Translations under genes and position numbers: made by a program
Source of the DNA: Emydura subglobosa
Taxonomy: Eukaryota > Chordata > Testudines > Chelidae
DNA: 64,000 bases
Reading direction: 5' to 3'
NCBI GenBank assembly: GCA_007922225.1
Contig: ML679973.1
Span: 6,362,597-6,426,596 of the forward strand
Shown: positions 21,381 to 32,640 of the stretch, piece after piece
How positions within the stretch are numbered: the stretch's first letter is position 1
Layout of the letters: every line of letters begins with the position of its first letter
Notes under the pieces: generated by a model
What the model saw: only the letters and a program-made list of their open reading frames with translations
Told to the model about the DNA's origin: nothing
Databases searched by the model: none

Positions 21381-22304
21381 ACTGACAGGGGGGATTGGAA
21401 ATAGCTCTCTCACCTGGACTTTCTGTGGGTAGAATTTCCTAGGGTGTGTTACAATAGCCTCTACATTTTAAACTGAACTCTTGCAAATGCAATCAGTTGT
21501 GTAGGGACACCGGCTGGAAACAGTCATGATAGATAGGTCTTTACGGCCATGCCTGCGGTAAACCATCTAAACAGCAGAGGGAGCCCAGACATCAGCCTTG
21601 GCCTTGAAAACTGCTGCAGCTGAGTTCAGAAGAGAAGGAGGAGGTGAGCAGTCTGGAAAGTAGCAGGGCAAGTTTTGATCTGAAAAGGGGATTTTGGAAT
21701 TGCAAGTCCAGTCCTGGGCGGCAGCACCATTACTGACAAATCAGATGGAGTCCAGAGAAGAGCCCCTAGAATTACCAGGGTCAGGGGCTGATTGAGAAGG
21801 AAAGATGAAAAGCATTGAATCTATAGGGCTGGTCTAAGGGGGCGTAATAACAGTATTTATCTGTTGGAAGGGTGTGAACACCCAGGAGGGAAAGGCATTG
21901 TTTAGAGTGGTGGCCACGGGGGGGGGGGCGATGACTAGAACTGGGTGATTACTTCACAAATCATTCCTAGAACACTCAATTGGATTTTTAAGTGGTTTGG
22001 CTTTGACTCTGTTCTCGCCCCTTTTGAGTTAGTTCCCTGTGAATATCTCAACAAACAAATTTCCTGGCTGGAACTTTTGTGGAAGCTGTGAATGTCCATA
22101 AATATTACAGACCAATAACACATTTTGAATTGTTAGTGTTGCATGGGAGTAGACATGAAGACTTATTTTCATCCAATCCAGGAAATACAGACAGACCATA
22201 TTACCCATGTATCCAGTCAAAGCACACTGAATTAGTGCATCGGACTGCTCACAAACAAGCTGCAGCCCAAAAATTATTTGCAGAATAAATGATTCTTTGA
22301 GGCA
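21381..22304. other. No gene recognised
   Basis: Noncoding, with a short G-run at about 21920-21928. Confidence 0.3.
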
Positions 22305-22392
22305 GTCCCCAGTCCAGCAAAGCACTTAAGCTCAGGTTTAACTTTAAGCATGGGAATAGTCCAACTAACTTTAATGGGCTGTGCTGGGTCCA
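22305..22392. repeat. Palindromic MITE (agcaaagcacttaag type)
   Basis: The left side agtccagcaaagcacttaag and right side gggctgtgctgggtcc are the ends of a foldback family with an actttaagcatg interior. The right half is more decayed than the left. Confidence 0.55.
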
Positions 22393-22424
22393 GGCATAGA
22401 TGATTTTTGAAGAGGGAATGAATT

Positions 22425-22515
22425 TAAGAAACCGCAAACTGCTAATGGACAGTTCACAGATTGGATGAGGTGAAATTAATAAATGATTCATGATGAATTA
22501 TAATGATGAGTTATA
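22425..22515 (+). repeat. Unnamed repeat shared with 48690-48785
   Basis: The strings tgaattt, caaactgct, tggacagttc and gaaattaataaatgattcat recur in the same order at 48691-48778 (tggacaattc, aaaattaatcatatgaatta). By eye the match is roughly two-thirds identical over 90 bp. The family is not identified. Confidence 0.55.
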
Positions 22516-23543
22516 AGCAGTAGTCAAGGGTTTAAATGAAAATGAAAAGGGGGCTGATTATTTGGAAAATTCCCTGCTAGTGAGATGTATCTGGCTGTGA
22601 AACTGTCTGCACAAGGCAAAGGATAGAATCTCTATCGCACTTGGGACATGTAGTAGCAGGCTGCACAAAGCTGTGAAGAATGAAGTGTAGGGAACCGTGG
22701 TGCAGAAAAAAGTGGTGCAGTCCCGAAACATTCTTCTTCTTCTTCTTCATTTGCTCTGATTCTTTAGTGCTGGTAACTTCTGACTCTGCAGAATCCAAAC
22801 AGAAGTGCCTGAATGGAAATATGACTGAAAAGTGCACCCAGAGGAATCTCTCTTGAGAGACAAACAAAAATTTACTTGCTAATATAGAGGCAGCAAAATT
22901 GAATTCAGACAAATAAACACCAAAAATAATCTCTGCTTGATGTCCCGTTAAAACTTCCCCGTTACCTCCCTGTTTCCTGACAGTGAAAGAGAAAGTGAAT
23001 CTGGAGCCTGATCCACCCACTGGTCCTAATGACAAGAAGTTTAATACACAAGGCCAGTCTCACACTGTCAGCATCAATGAGCACTGCTGAATTCTCCTGC
23101 TTGTCAGCTCCCAGTAATGAGCGACGCACAGTGGGGCTGGTGGTGAGCCCTTAGGAACAGTCCCTGTAACACAGAGAAGAAGATAGGAGAGCAGGGGAGT
23201 GGCTGTTTTCAAAGCCATGGCAAACAATGACTGCTAGGCAAAAGCCGAGGGGTGGCCGGACTAAGACCTGTTTCATGTACTGTGTAAAATACCTTAAAAC
23301 GACATACGACTGCGTGTCACTCAGGAATCAGTTCATCTGACACGGACATGTAGCCCCCTCTGATGTGGCAAGTGAGTTCTCCTTAACAGCACACTGCAAT
23401 ACTACACAACTGCTTTTGGGGCAGAAGAAAGCCATTTTCAATTGTAATAAGGTGGAATTTGCAGAGACAGAGTGTGTAATCTCTTGGCCGGAGCTCCAGG
23501 GCTGACCGCCTAATGCCCAAGGTGCCCTGGGATCTTTCATGAC
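22516..23543. other. No gene recognised; (TTC)n run
   Basis: A ttcttcttcttcttcttc microsatellite lies at about 22731-22749. A 152-codon minus-strand frame spans it (22577-23035) but has a lysine run from the repeat and no domain. Confidence 0.35.
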
Positions 23544-24380
23544 AAGGGCCCTGTGGAATTCATGGCCATGAAAAACACATCATGGACCGTGAAATCTGGT
23601 CTCCCCTGTGAAATCTGGCTCTGGTAGAGGAGACCAGATTTCACAGAGCTGGGTGGCTGGCGAATGGCAGCTGCCGGCCAGGCCCCCAGCTCTGAAGGTG
23701 GCAGTGGCGCAGAGGTGAGGGTGGCATGATATGGGGGATCGTCACGTTTTTTGGGGGGAGGGGAGGGCCATCCTTATGAGTGGGCAAGTTGGCAACCGCC
23801 CAGGGCCCCGTGGTCAGGGGGGTGCCGTTGTCACCCCCACATACCCAGTCCATGGCCCCTTTAACTTCTGAGCGCTGGGCCTGGAGCTGGAAAGGGGCAG
23901 GCTTGGGGGTGCCCCAGCCAGGGGCTTTTACTGTGCACCGGGCTCCAGCGACTATTCCTGGATGGGCTGGGGAGGGGCAGGACTTCCTCTTCCCTGCACG
24001 GTCAGACCCACCTCTGGGAACCTCCAAGAAGATCCCTGGCTGCTGGCTGGGAGCCCAGCCCTGAAGGCAGCGCCATGGTCAGGAATAGCACAGAAGTGAA
24101 GGTGGCATGGTATGGAATTGCCACCCTTATTTCGGTGCTGCTGGCAGTGGTGCTGCCTTTAGAGCCAGCTCTGAAGGCAGCAGTGCAGAAGTAAGAGTGG
24201 CAATACCGTGACCCCCCTACCATAGCCTTGGGAACCTCTACTGTACCCCCTCTTTTGCATTGGGACCCCCAACACCGTGACAGTTCAGATTTAGATATCT
24301 GAAACCAGGAACTTGATGATTTTTTAAATCCTGTGAATGTGCAATTGACCAAAATGGATCATGAAGTTGGTGGGGCCCTA
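23544..24380. mobile_element. 837-bp hAT-type element with perfect target duplication
   Basis: The ends aagggccctgtggaattcat and atgaagttggtggggcccta are inverted repeats, and the octamer ttcatgac flanks both sides exactly (23536-23543, 24381-24388). Inside are paired phrases such as gtgaaatctggtctcccc, and cagctctgaaggcagc-type strings repeated in several positions. No transposase frame is present, so it is a non-autonomous element. The 8-bp duplication indicates the hAT superfamily. Confidence 0.8.
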
Positions 24381-24388
24381 TTCATGAC

Positions 24389-27300
24389 CAAAAGCAATCA
24401 GGACCTTTGTTTTAAAGATGGTACCCCCCTGAGCACTCGAGTTTGGTACTGACTTGGTAGGAAGAGTGCCACCTCCTGATTCATCAACACCACCTCCTGA
24501 AGCACCCACAATCTTCCTTTCTCGGAGGGCTCTCATCTAAGAAACCAATAACGATCCCCTGCCAGAAAAAGAGAGAGAGAGCATCCCTCACCGGTTCACT
24601 AGCCAGAGGGAGACACTACCTTATACTGCCTAATTAGCCACCTGAAAGGCCGATGGGAAAAGGAAGAGGATCCTAGTCTGACCCATTATAAAAACACCAG
24701 TCACCCGCAGCAAGGATGCAGCACGGCAGTGACAGTAATGCTTCTGTGACCTGTGATGTCTGAGGACACTGCTTGGTTGTGATGTTCTAGAAAAGGCGTG
24801 TTTTTAATAAAGGGCAAATGGGCAGTCCTCTATTTCATGTGTGATGGAGGAGGTTGGCCTGTACCGGGCAGCCCAGTTTGAATGTAGAATAGCTTTCAGC
24901 ATCTTTCAGGGCTCTCTGTTTCCCTCCAACCCCAGCTGGTCCTAGGGACATATAAACCCTGAGTGGTGCTAAGAGCAATAACAGCAGTGATCTTTATTAT
25001 CGTACAGGAGGATGGAAATGAGGTCAGCAGGATTTTTGGGGTGGGAGTTGGCAGGACGTGGTGTAGGGAAGGGAGGAGGGAGAGTGAAGGAACTGGTGTC
25101 CCCCCCTTTCCCCTCCCAGCAGTTCTCACTTCTCCTGTAGATGAACTGCCATGCACACACTCATGCTTTCCTCTGAGGCTGCTGTTTCGTGTCAGAAAGA
25201 GACGGGGGGGGGGGGGGAGAGCCCCGCCTCGCCTCTATTTGTGTGAAATGGATGGAACATCGGAACTATTTTAAATAATTGAATAATCAAATGAATATAT
25301 TAATGCAGGGAGAGCTGGAAAGGGCGCCTGCAGTGGGCATACACAGGCGAGCAGCCCCTGCTGAGCCAGGGAAGGCGGCAGGGTCAGCGTTCCTTCCTCT
25401 CAGGGCAGGCGGTGTTACATTGGGCCTCTCTGCTGACTCCCCCTTGCAGCACCTTTTCCTTTTCCTTCCAACTTCTCTTTTTTTCAAATTGATTCCACCT
25501 CCTTTTCTTTCTTGCGCTCGCCTTGTCTCCCTCCCACTCCCCCTTTGCTTGCTGCAGATCTTCTCTCGCCTTTATTTCTCTTCCCTCACCGCCTTTTAAC
25601 AGCCCCATCTCCCTGTGGCCTTTTGCTGTTTAACACGGACAAAGGTGGGGAATTTGCTTGTAGAGCACGCAACCGTCTCCAGGGCGCAGCCCCACCTCAC
25701 CTCTGCGTCCTTTTAATTTCATTTGCAACATTTCATGGCCCACCAGAGCCATCTGCTCTCCCGATACCCCTCCTCTCCCTTTGGGAGCAGGGAGGGGACT
25801 GGCTTGGCCTTGGAGATCTTCCAGAAACCCTGCAATCGCTATCGTTGTGAAGTTGGCCGGCTGAAGCATCCCGGTTGCTGTGTAGGTCAGACCTCCCTTC
25901 TCCCCCAAGTGCTGCGCTAGGCTGAGTTTGATAAATTGGTCGGTATGTGGTGCAGGAGTGACTATGTTTTAAACGTGGGTGAATTTAAATGCTGGTAAAT
26001 ATTATGGAATGATGGTGCTGACCAGAGGCGGCAGCTGTGCATACGCTCCTCGCTCCTGACCTGCAGGCCCCCTTCTGTTTTAGGCCTCAGAGACTGGCAA
26101 TGGGGCTGATTCTTGCAATGGTTTAGTAAAGCAATAGGTTGCTGGGCATGACGGTGAAACCTGCCAGTTCACGTCAGGTGTTAACCTGAGTCACATTTCT
26201 GATCTTGAATCCACAGCACTTAAAGTTCCGGCAAACCATAAAGCATTTCTGTTTTTACATGTAATCAATATTGTGAAGTTACTGGCCTGGCCCTGCAGAA
26301 CACGTTTCCTTTAGGGCTATTGTGCTCAAATCCTTCTTCGTGCAGGGCTTGCAAAGGTCACTCAACCCATAGCTGCTGTATGATTATAGCACTGGGGGTA
26401 TCCTGTGTCGAGTGTCCGTGGCCGATATGGAAGGAAGGAGGTGCTGTTTGTAGCTAACTCCAGATCCATCTGGATCCCTTACTATCGAACCAGACTACCC
26501 AAAGTATTCGCTTCACAAAGGGGCCTAGAAACTATGCAGATGGATGCTCTAGAAATGCCTGGGGGAGAGAAACAGCGAGCTGGTGAAAGTAATGTCTACC
26601 CCAGGAAGAAACACAGCAAAAAAAGATGGGTCCACCAATGGCCCTCTGCCATTGCCGGGCATTGATCATATGGGGTGTGGCAAGTCCTGCCCCCTGCCAG
26701 TGCTGTTGTCAATAAGACCCAGAAGACCCAGTTGCTTTCCCACTGCTAATATTGTGATAGGTTGCACCCCACAGTACTCAGTAAAAATCACCATTGAGCT
26801 GTATCCAATTCCTTTTTATTTTCAGATATCATTGGGACCCACCCGTGCTATCGCTTAGGGGAAAAGGAGGAGGACCTGTTCTCTCCACCACACCCAGGGA
26901 GGTTACCCCATCTGATGGTGGCGTCTCTCTTCCTTATGAAGACACTCCCAGCAAAGGAGAAATGGGTGGGGACATCTCAAAAGCCAAGTGGGTCAGAGGC
27001 TAGGAAGTGGGAGTTTCCTGGCAGTGGCAGATGGATGCTATTGGAATGATGCATGATAAGGAGGAAAGGGGAGGGGGCAGGCGCAGAGGACACTGTGCAG
27101 ATCCGAGGGGCCATCCATCACCGGCTCTTGTGCCTTCTACTCCGCATACCAACAGGTGATGAAGTCTCATCCATAAAACATTTCCTGGATGTCACTGACT
27201 AGAAGACGCATTGGAGGGTTACACTCACGCTGCATGAGAAATAACCTCCCTGGCAGAGGAGAGAGCTGCCGCTTTTAAACTCCCTGCACCCTCTTCCTCA

Positions 27301-27400
27301 CATACTGCACCCAGGAATTGCCAGTGTGTCTCAGACTCACCAGCTGTGGCTGCCTTCTTCACCAAAGGCTCCACTTCCCCATATAGTTTTCCCCTGGGCA
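24389..27400. other. Repeat-poor stretch with pyrimidine tract
   Basis: No family was recognised. A G17 run sits at about 25203-25219, an AT-rich homeodomain-like segment (taataattgaataatc) follows at about 25270, and 25430-25620 is strongly pyrimidine-rich. The arginine- and proline-rich frames there come from that composition. Confidence 0.3.
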
Positions 27401-28780
27401 GCCACTGCTGGAGCAAACGTCCCATTTCAGGTAGAGATGTGGGGGGTTTTGAGCAACTTAGAATAAGTCAAGTATCTGAAGTGTGCAACACCCTCTCCTC
27501 TCCAGCTGCCCCCATCCCCCCCAGGCCTTTCCGGCTCCCCTGCAGGTCTCCCCCTCCCCCCCCCTTTTTTTTCTTATCCTTTCCCTGTTCTCTTCCAATT
27601 TAAGCTCTATGAAAACTCCTCCCAACACTTTTTTCTGGGTTCTATTCCTGGCTCTGTTGTGGCTTTGGATGAGTCTGTGCCTCCGTTTCCCTGTTTCTAA
27701 AATGAACTCCAAAACAGTGACTTACATGGCTGGGAGGCTTAATTCATTAATGTCTGCACAGCAATCTGAGATTCTCAGATTGAAAGCTCTCGCAGAGTAT
27801 TGTTGTTATTTATTTTTCCCTGGAGGCATCTTTTTTTTCCAAGTGGGAAAGCATCTCATAAATTTCTGAAGCATGGAGAGAACAGGGAACATGAAGCTTT
27901 TGCTTTGTTTCTTGACATATCTCCCCAGAGTTCTGCCTGCACCCCCATTTTAACCCCCAAGCAAGCACTCTAACAGAAATCAGATGCCTCTCAGATGTGT
28001 AGGAAAGGGAACAAAATTTTGCAAGGGACAAATGTGGGTGGGGGCAGGGAGGTGCAGCCAATTTAATCCCTTTGCGCTTCTCTATGCACACACACTTCCT
28101 TTCCATCCTCATCACCATAACTGGCATATGTAGCGGTTGGTAAAGACACAAGAGGCAGCAGAGAGTAACCCAGGTGGGCATGGGGCCCATGTTTCATTGC
28201 CACAGACAAAGTGAGGAAAGATGGAAAGTCTCGCTAGGATGGATGAGTCTGTCGAGGTCTCCCAGCTGCAGCAGAGGCGGTCACTGAATGCAGTTACAGA
28301 GAGGCACCTGTCTGTCAATAGCTCTCATGGCCCAGGCCCTGGAGTGTGTTCAAAGCCTCCTGATCAGTCCAAGAAAATCTTCTAGCTGCTGTGAGCTGAG
28401 TTCCATTAGTGATGGTGTAATCCAGGTTACGTTAACTTGCGTAAGAGCAAAGGCAGGCACCAAGAATTTAAGGGGTGTAGTACTGGTACAGAGATTCTAC
28501 GCTGGCCCGATTCCTGGCATGGGGGGACCGGATGGCACTGAACTGCAGCATGCTCTGCTTCCCGGGGCAATGGCCGGAGGTTGCTTTAACTCACACTGGG
28601 GGGGGCCATGCAGGGCCGTGTATAGCCTCAAAATATGGGGCGTACAACGTTGGCTTAATGCTACTAACACGCCCCACCATCCCTGTCTTAAGTGGAGCAG
28701 GCCCAGTGACTCTCCAAAGGACGGCCCCCAATGCACAGTATCCATCCCCACCCCCCGTCGCCAGGATTTGTGCTGATTGA
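27401..28780. other. No gene recognised; pyrimidine tract
   Basis: The interval 27480-27605 is C/T-rich with C- and T-runs. A 162-codon plus-strand frame (28288-28776) has no recognisable domain and overlaps equally long frames in other phases. Confidence 0.3.
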
Positions 28781-29200
28781 TGGAGAGCTGGGAATTCAGG
28801 CTAATAACGAGTCCTCAAGAGCAACTTTTCCTTCCCTGTGTGGCTTTTCACCCCTCCTTCCATTCCCCGAGTGTTTAGCTCTGAAAAGAATAATTTATCA
28901 AATCATTTTTATTCAGCATCGGAGAAGGAAGAAAAAGGATGGTGAGGCATAAAGAGCCCTTTGCTGTTTTAATTGCTTTGCGGTGTACTTGTGAGACTCG
29001 AGCTGGGCTTATCAAAGCCAGCACAGCTGAGTCGCTGCCGCTCACTAATGAGAGCTGTCATGTGACCAGCCCAGGCTCTGCCGATGGACCAGATAGTGCC
29101 TTCAACCATCCAGTGGCTCAAATGCTTAGCCAGTTAATTTAAATGAGGAGCTCTAAAGTGTAAGTGGGGGGAGAAGGGGAGGAAGCTTGTGTCACAAGGA
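28781..29200. promoter_or_regulatory. AT-rich block, candidate conserved element
   Basis: This repeat-free segment is dense in AT-rich transcription-factor-like words: aataatttatcaaatcattt, ttttaattgctttg, cactaatgagagc and gccagttaatttaaatgag. That texture is common in vertebrate conserved enhancers, but nothing here proves conservation. Confidence 0.2.
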
Positions 29201-29434
29201 CTCGGGAATCAAATGAAAGGCTTTGTTTATATTTAATTATCTTTTTAAAAGAAAATGCTCCACGCAGTCGAGGCTGTTGGTTGGTGTGTTTTTCTCTGCT
29301 GAGCATCAGTGTGTGATGTGGAAGGGAGGTGAGGGCGGAGCAGGCTTTCCGGCTCACCACTCCTGTCAACTCGCCCACGTGCCGACTTCCGTTGCTGGCG
29401 CTCGCTCTCCTGGGTGCCAGGTTGTGCTGCCCGA

Positions 29435-29700
29435 CAGGGAACACCTACACGGCAGCCGGGGCCGAGCCTCCAAGCCTGGGAAGACAGACGCGGGCTAGCT
29501 TTTCTTGTGGATGTTGTGACTCCGAAGGAGACTGTGTCTAGCCCCCTGAGCTCGGATCTCACGGAGTTGGGTGGGCTTGAGAGCCTGAGCTGCTGCCTGA
29601 GCTGCACCGTCCATGCTGCTATGTTTAGCATGCTAGCTAATGTGAGTCTGTCTACTCAGGCTAGGAGGTTTGCTGTCAGAGGCAGTGTAGGCACGGCCTG
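29435..29700. mobile_element. hAT-type non-autonomous element
   Basis: The ends cagggaacacctacacggca and gcagtgtaggcacggcctg pair imperfectly. The inner phrase tagcatgctagctaatgtga matches turtle hAT MITEs. No clean target duplication flanks these limits. Confidence 0.55.
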
Positions 29701-29954
29701 GTGGGCCTGGCCCTACATCCACTCCAGCAGTGCCATGGAAGTCAATAGGAGATCTGTGTACAGAGCAGCTGAACTGTCGGGTCCTTAGGCAGCTGTTCTG
29801 ATGACGTTGGTGGAGCTCTGGGACGTACCAGATGTGCTCATACGTTGGTGCTTTTCAAAGGGCGAGATGGGCAGCATTATTAAGGGCCAGGCTTACTGCA
29901 AAAAGGTGTTGTGCAAGCTTCTTGTGTATAACTCTGGCGAAGTACCTTGATCCT
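29701..29954. other. No gene recognised
   Basis: Short interval between hAT pieces. It may be part of the element that ends at about 30183. Confidence 0.3.
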
Positions 29955-30183
29955 GACGTGCAGCCCGCCTGCAGGCTCCGTCCTGCTCTCGCCCCACACG
30001 GCTCCACCAACGCACCTCAGTCCCACCCTGCAGCTATTCCAGCCCTGGGCTCTCCACATGGCACCGTCGATTTCCAACAGCTGCGAGTCAAGTGCTGCAG
30101 GTCAACATTTACCCCAGCTGTCAGCCCAACTCAGCTGACACGGGCCAGCCGTGAATGTTTTATTGCCGGGTGGACATACCCTA
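29955..30183 (+). mobile_element. GC-rich dispersed unit plus hAT right end
   Basis: Bases 29960-30065 hold the GC-rich unit also seen at 14475-14650 and 49385-49560 (ctgcagctattccagccctg). Further right, tcagctgacacgggccagcc and attgccgggtggacatac make the right terminus of a hAT MITE of the cagggtatgtc type. Whether the two belong to one element is unclear. Confidence 0.45.
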
Positions 30184-30239
30184 CGTTTTCAGGGTATAAG
30201 CTCCCTGAGTGCCTATATTTCTGCCTCTGAGCATGAGCC

Positions 30240-31315
30240 CTTCTCTGCCACACTGTAGGCACCTATCTCCCAGGGTGATTCACAAAGCAGAGGAAGACAG
30301 GCACTTGGCTACTTAAATTGTGTGAGGGCCCTGTCTTGTATGCATGCTCTGGCTGTGCCTACTGCATCAGTTTCCCATTCAAATCCAGTCTGCGGAGGGT
30401 CGTCTCCACTTTATAACCCAGGGGTTAGAGCACTCATATGGGCTGTGGGAAGATCCAGGTTCAATTCCCCCTTGGGAAGAAAGGATTTGGGGTTTCTCAC
30501 TTCTCAGGAGAGTGCTGTAACTACTTGCCTATGGAATATTTTAATGGGGGCTCCCTCAGTCTTTCCTTGTGAAGCTGTTCCCCTGGGGATAAATACTTAA
30601 ATTGTCCCTGGGCCAGAAAGAGTGAGAATGGCTTTGCAGTCCAGTGGTTATGGCACCCACCTGAGAGGTGAGAGACCCTGAGTCCAGTTCCCCTGCTCCA
30701 ATCACTCTTTCATTATTTATCCGCAGTGGAACAGCTTCAACAGGAAAGACCGAGGAGGTCTCACATCAGAATATCCCATTGCTCAGTGGTTAGCGTATGC
30801 TCCAGAGAGGTAGGAGACCCCTGTGCAAATCCTTTCTCCTGCCCTGCAGGGAGGGGTGGATTGACTCGGGGTCTCTCACATCCCAATTGAGTGTTCTACC
30901 CACTGGGCTAAATGTTTTATAATGGGCAACCCCCCCCCCCCCCCCCACCACCTCCTCTGGCTGTTGTGTAGAGTGAGGCAGGCGTCTAAGCCTCCTGACT
31001 CCAGGAGACAGGTTTCCGTTTGTGGATTGCTATTAGAGCTGGGTGCCTTCCTGTAGCGAAGACTTAGGCGCCCATCTCTGTGAGAGGGGAGGGGCTTAGC
31101 ATACACTCCTCTTGTCAGCATCTCCCATTGGCTACCTTAGGCTTCTCCCCACCTCGCGTGCTGGCTTTGTGGATCACAGTCCAAGATGCCAGTCTCTCCC
31201 TATTGATTGTCTAGGAAGCTTAAGCACCTAATTCAGGTTTTGTGGATCGCAGTGTTGTTCATGTGAGTTTTTAGGTGTCTAAAAGTCAGGCGCTGTGATG
31301 CTCAGCTTTGCAATG
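30240..31315. mobile_element. Nested palindromic element with tRNA-like modules
   Basis: Five tRNA-like segments with A/B-box-like sequence alternate in strand: plus at 30417-30470, minus at 30475-30536, plus at 30638-30694, plus at 30781-30838 and minus at 30858-30910. A spacer (30540-30630: gctccctcagtctttcc, gaagctgttcccctgggg) returns inverted at 30695-30775 (gtggaacagcttcaac, ggaaagaccgaggag). The outer parts carry gcacctatctccc and tttgtggatcgcag phrases that look like inverted ends. I know this family from turtle sequence but not its name. Confidence 0.6.
30931..30949. repeat. Poly-C run
   Basis: A run of about 19 C lies inside the palindromic element, just after a minus-oriented tRNA-like module. 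Confidence 0.8.
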
Positions 31316-31450
31316 CTGAAGCCCCTTTGTGGGTCTGGACCTTCCGTCTTAACTTGTAACCCCTCCTGCAACTGAACCCCATACAGCTGTGCTAAAGCTT
31401 CACAGTTCTTTACCTGCTATTCCTGTGCTGAAACCATACCAGTACTAAGC

Positions 31451-31512
31451 AGACCAGATCCTCAGCTGGTATATATCAACCTCACCGATTTACACCCAGC
31501 TCAGGGTCTGGT
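31451..31512. repeat. Palindromic MITE (agatcctcagctgg type)
   Basis: The arms accagatcctcagctggtat and acccagctcagggtctggt fold together. It belongs with the copy at 12542-12627. Confidence 0.6.
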
Positions 31513-32640
31513 TCTGCGATGGAAATTAGGGGCAGCAGAGAGTGTGAATGAAGAGACTTTAATATCTAGTATTAAAGCCTCTTTTCGATAGGATTATTCA
31601 TGTCTCTTCTGTCTGTCATCCCACTTAGATTTCACATTTTTAATTAAAAGCTCTGTAAACTGCTATTTCTGTTATATTGTTAAATCATTGACTGAATTCT
31701 ACCTGAGCACTTGTCAGTTTCTTCTGATGAAGAAACAATGTCTTTTTTCTACAATATCAAACATTAATAAAATGTGTTGGTTTCCTTTCTTTCTTCCTTT
31801 TTTTTTTTTTTTAAAAAAGCATTACCTTTAAAACAGTAGTTTCATAAGAAGCTTCTCTCTCAAAAGCAGTGATGGGACAATCTATTATTGAATGAAACAA
31901 ATCAATATTAATGCAATGTGATGGTTGCGATTTGCTTGAGTAGTATTTTACATTTGTGTGTATGCTGTTAACTCTGCCTTATTAGATATGTGCAGCATAG
32001 ATGAGTTAAGGCTGCTGTGGGAACCATCATTTTTTAAATTCTCTGACTTTTTCGTGTGTAAAGTCAACCCTGAGCTAACTTGCATTAACATCATGTAATT
32101 TCCTTGGTTGAGGAGAGGGTGTCTGAGCAGTTCCTTGTCTCTGCTTCTTCATGCCGTTGCACATGCAGATGAGGGGAATTTGATCCGCGTACCCTTGCTG
32201 AAGTGGTGTAGCAACTGGCTCTCCAGAAAAAGCAGCAAAACCAACCATTAGCACAACATGCGTATCCATTGTGTACTGCTGCCATCCATATGCTGGTCTT
32301 TGCCTTATAGCACATGCACCAAAGCACAGAAGCCAGAACTGAAGTGGATTGGCTGAATCTCTATTACCTTGCGCCTTGTGGAGCCATTTATATTTGTATA
32401 CACTGCTACCCTTCTGGATTGGTAAGGTTTTATAGCCAGAGGTCTAAAAGACTCCACTAGGTATAGCACAGTGGCGTATCAGTCTGGCTTAAACTTCCCC
32501 AGCTCCTCCACCACCTCTCTGTCCTCCCTGACTCTAGTGCCAATGCATTTGCTGGTTTGTAGTTGGTCTTCCTCACTGTAGTGAAGAGTAAATAAGACAC
32601 TGGGCCTGGCTTTCCTCTTGCACTAGTTCGACGCTGGCAT
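31513..32640. other. AT-rich, no gene or repeat recognised
   Basis: AT-rich sequence with a T-run near 31797-31812. Words such as tttttaattaaaagc and gataggattattcatg make 31540-31790 a weak conserved-element candidate. Confidence 0.25.

Noticed and set aside
22577..23035. 152-codon minus-strand frame
   Set aside because: It has a lysine run from a (TTC)n microsatellite, no recognisable domain and nothing upstream resembling a promoter or exon.
25203..25219. G17 run as a structural or regulatory G-quadruplex
   Set aside because: A single homopolymer is as likely to be a slippage or assembly feature; no repeated G-tract spacing supports a functional quadruplex.
28288..28776. 162-codon plus-strand frame
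   Set aside because: Equally long frames lie in other phases and on the other strand of the same interval; the translation has no recognisable features.
30417..30910. tRNA genes
   Set aside because: A- and B-box-like words are present, but no acceptor stem, anticodon arm or cloverleaf can be formed; the modules sit inside a repeat.
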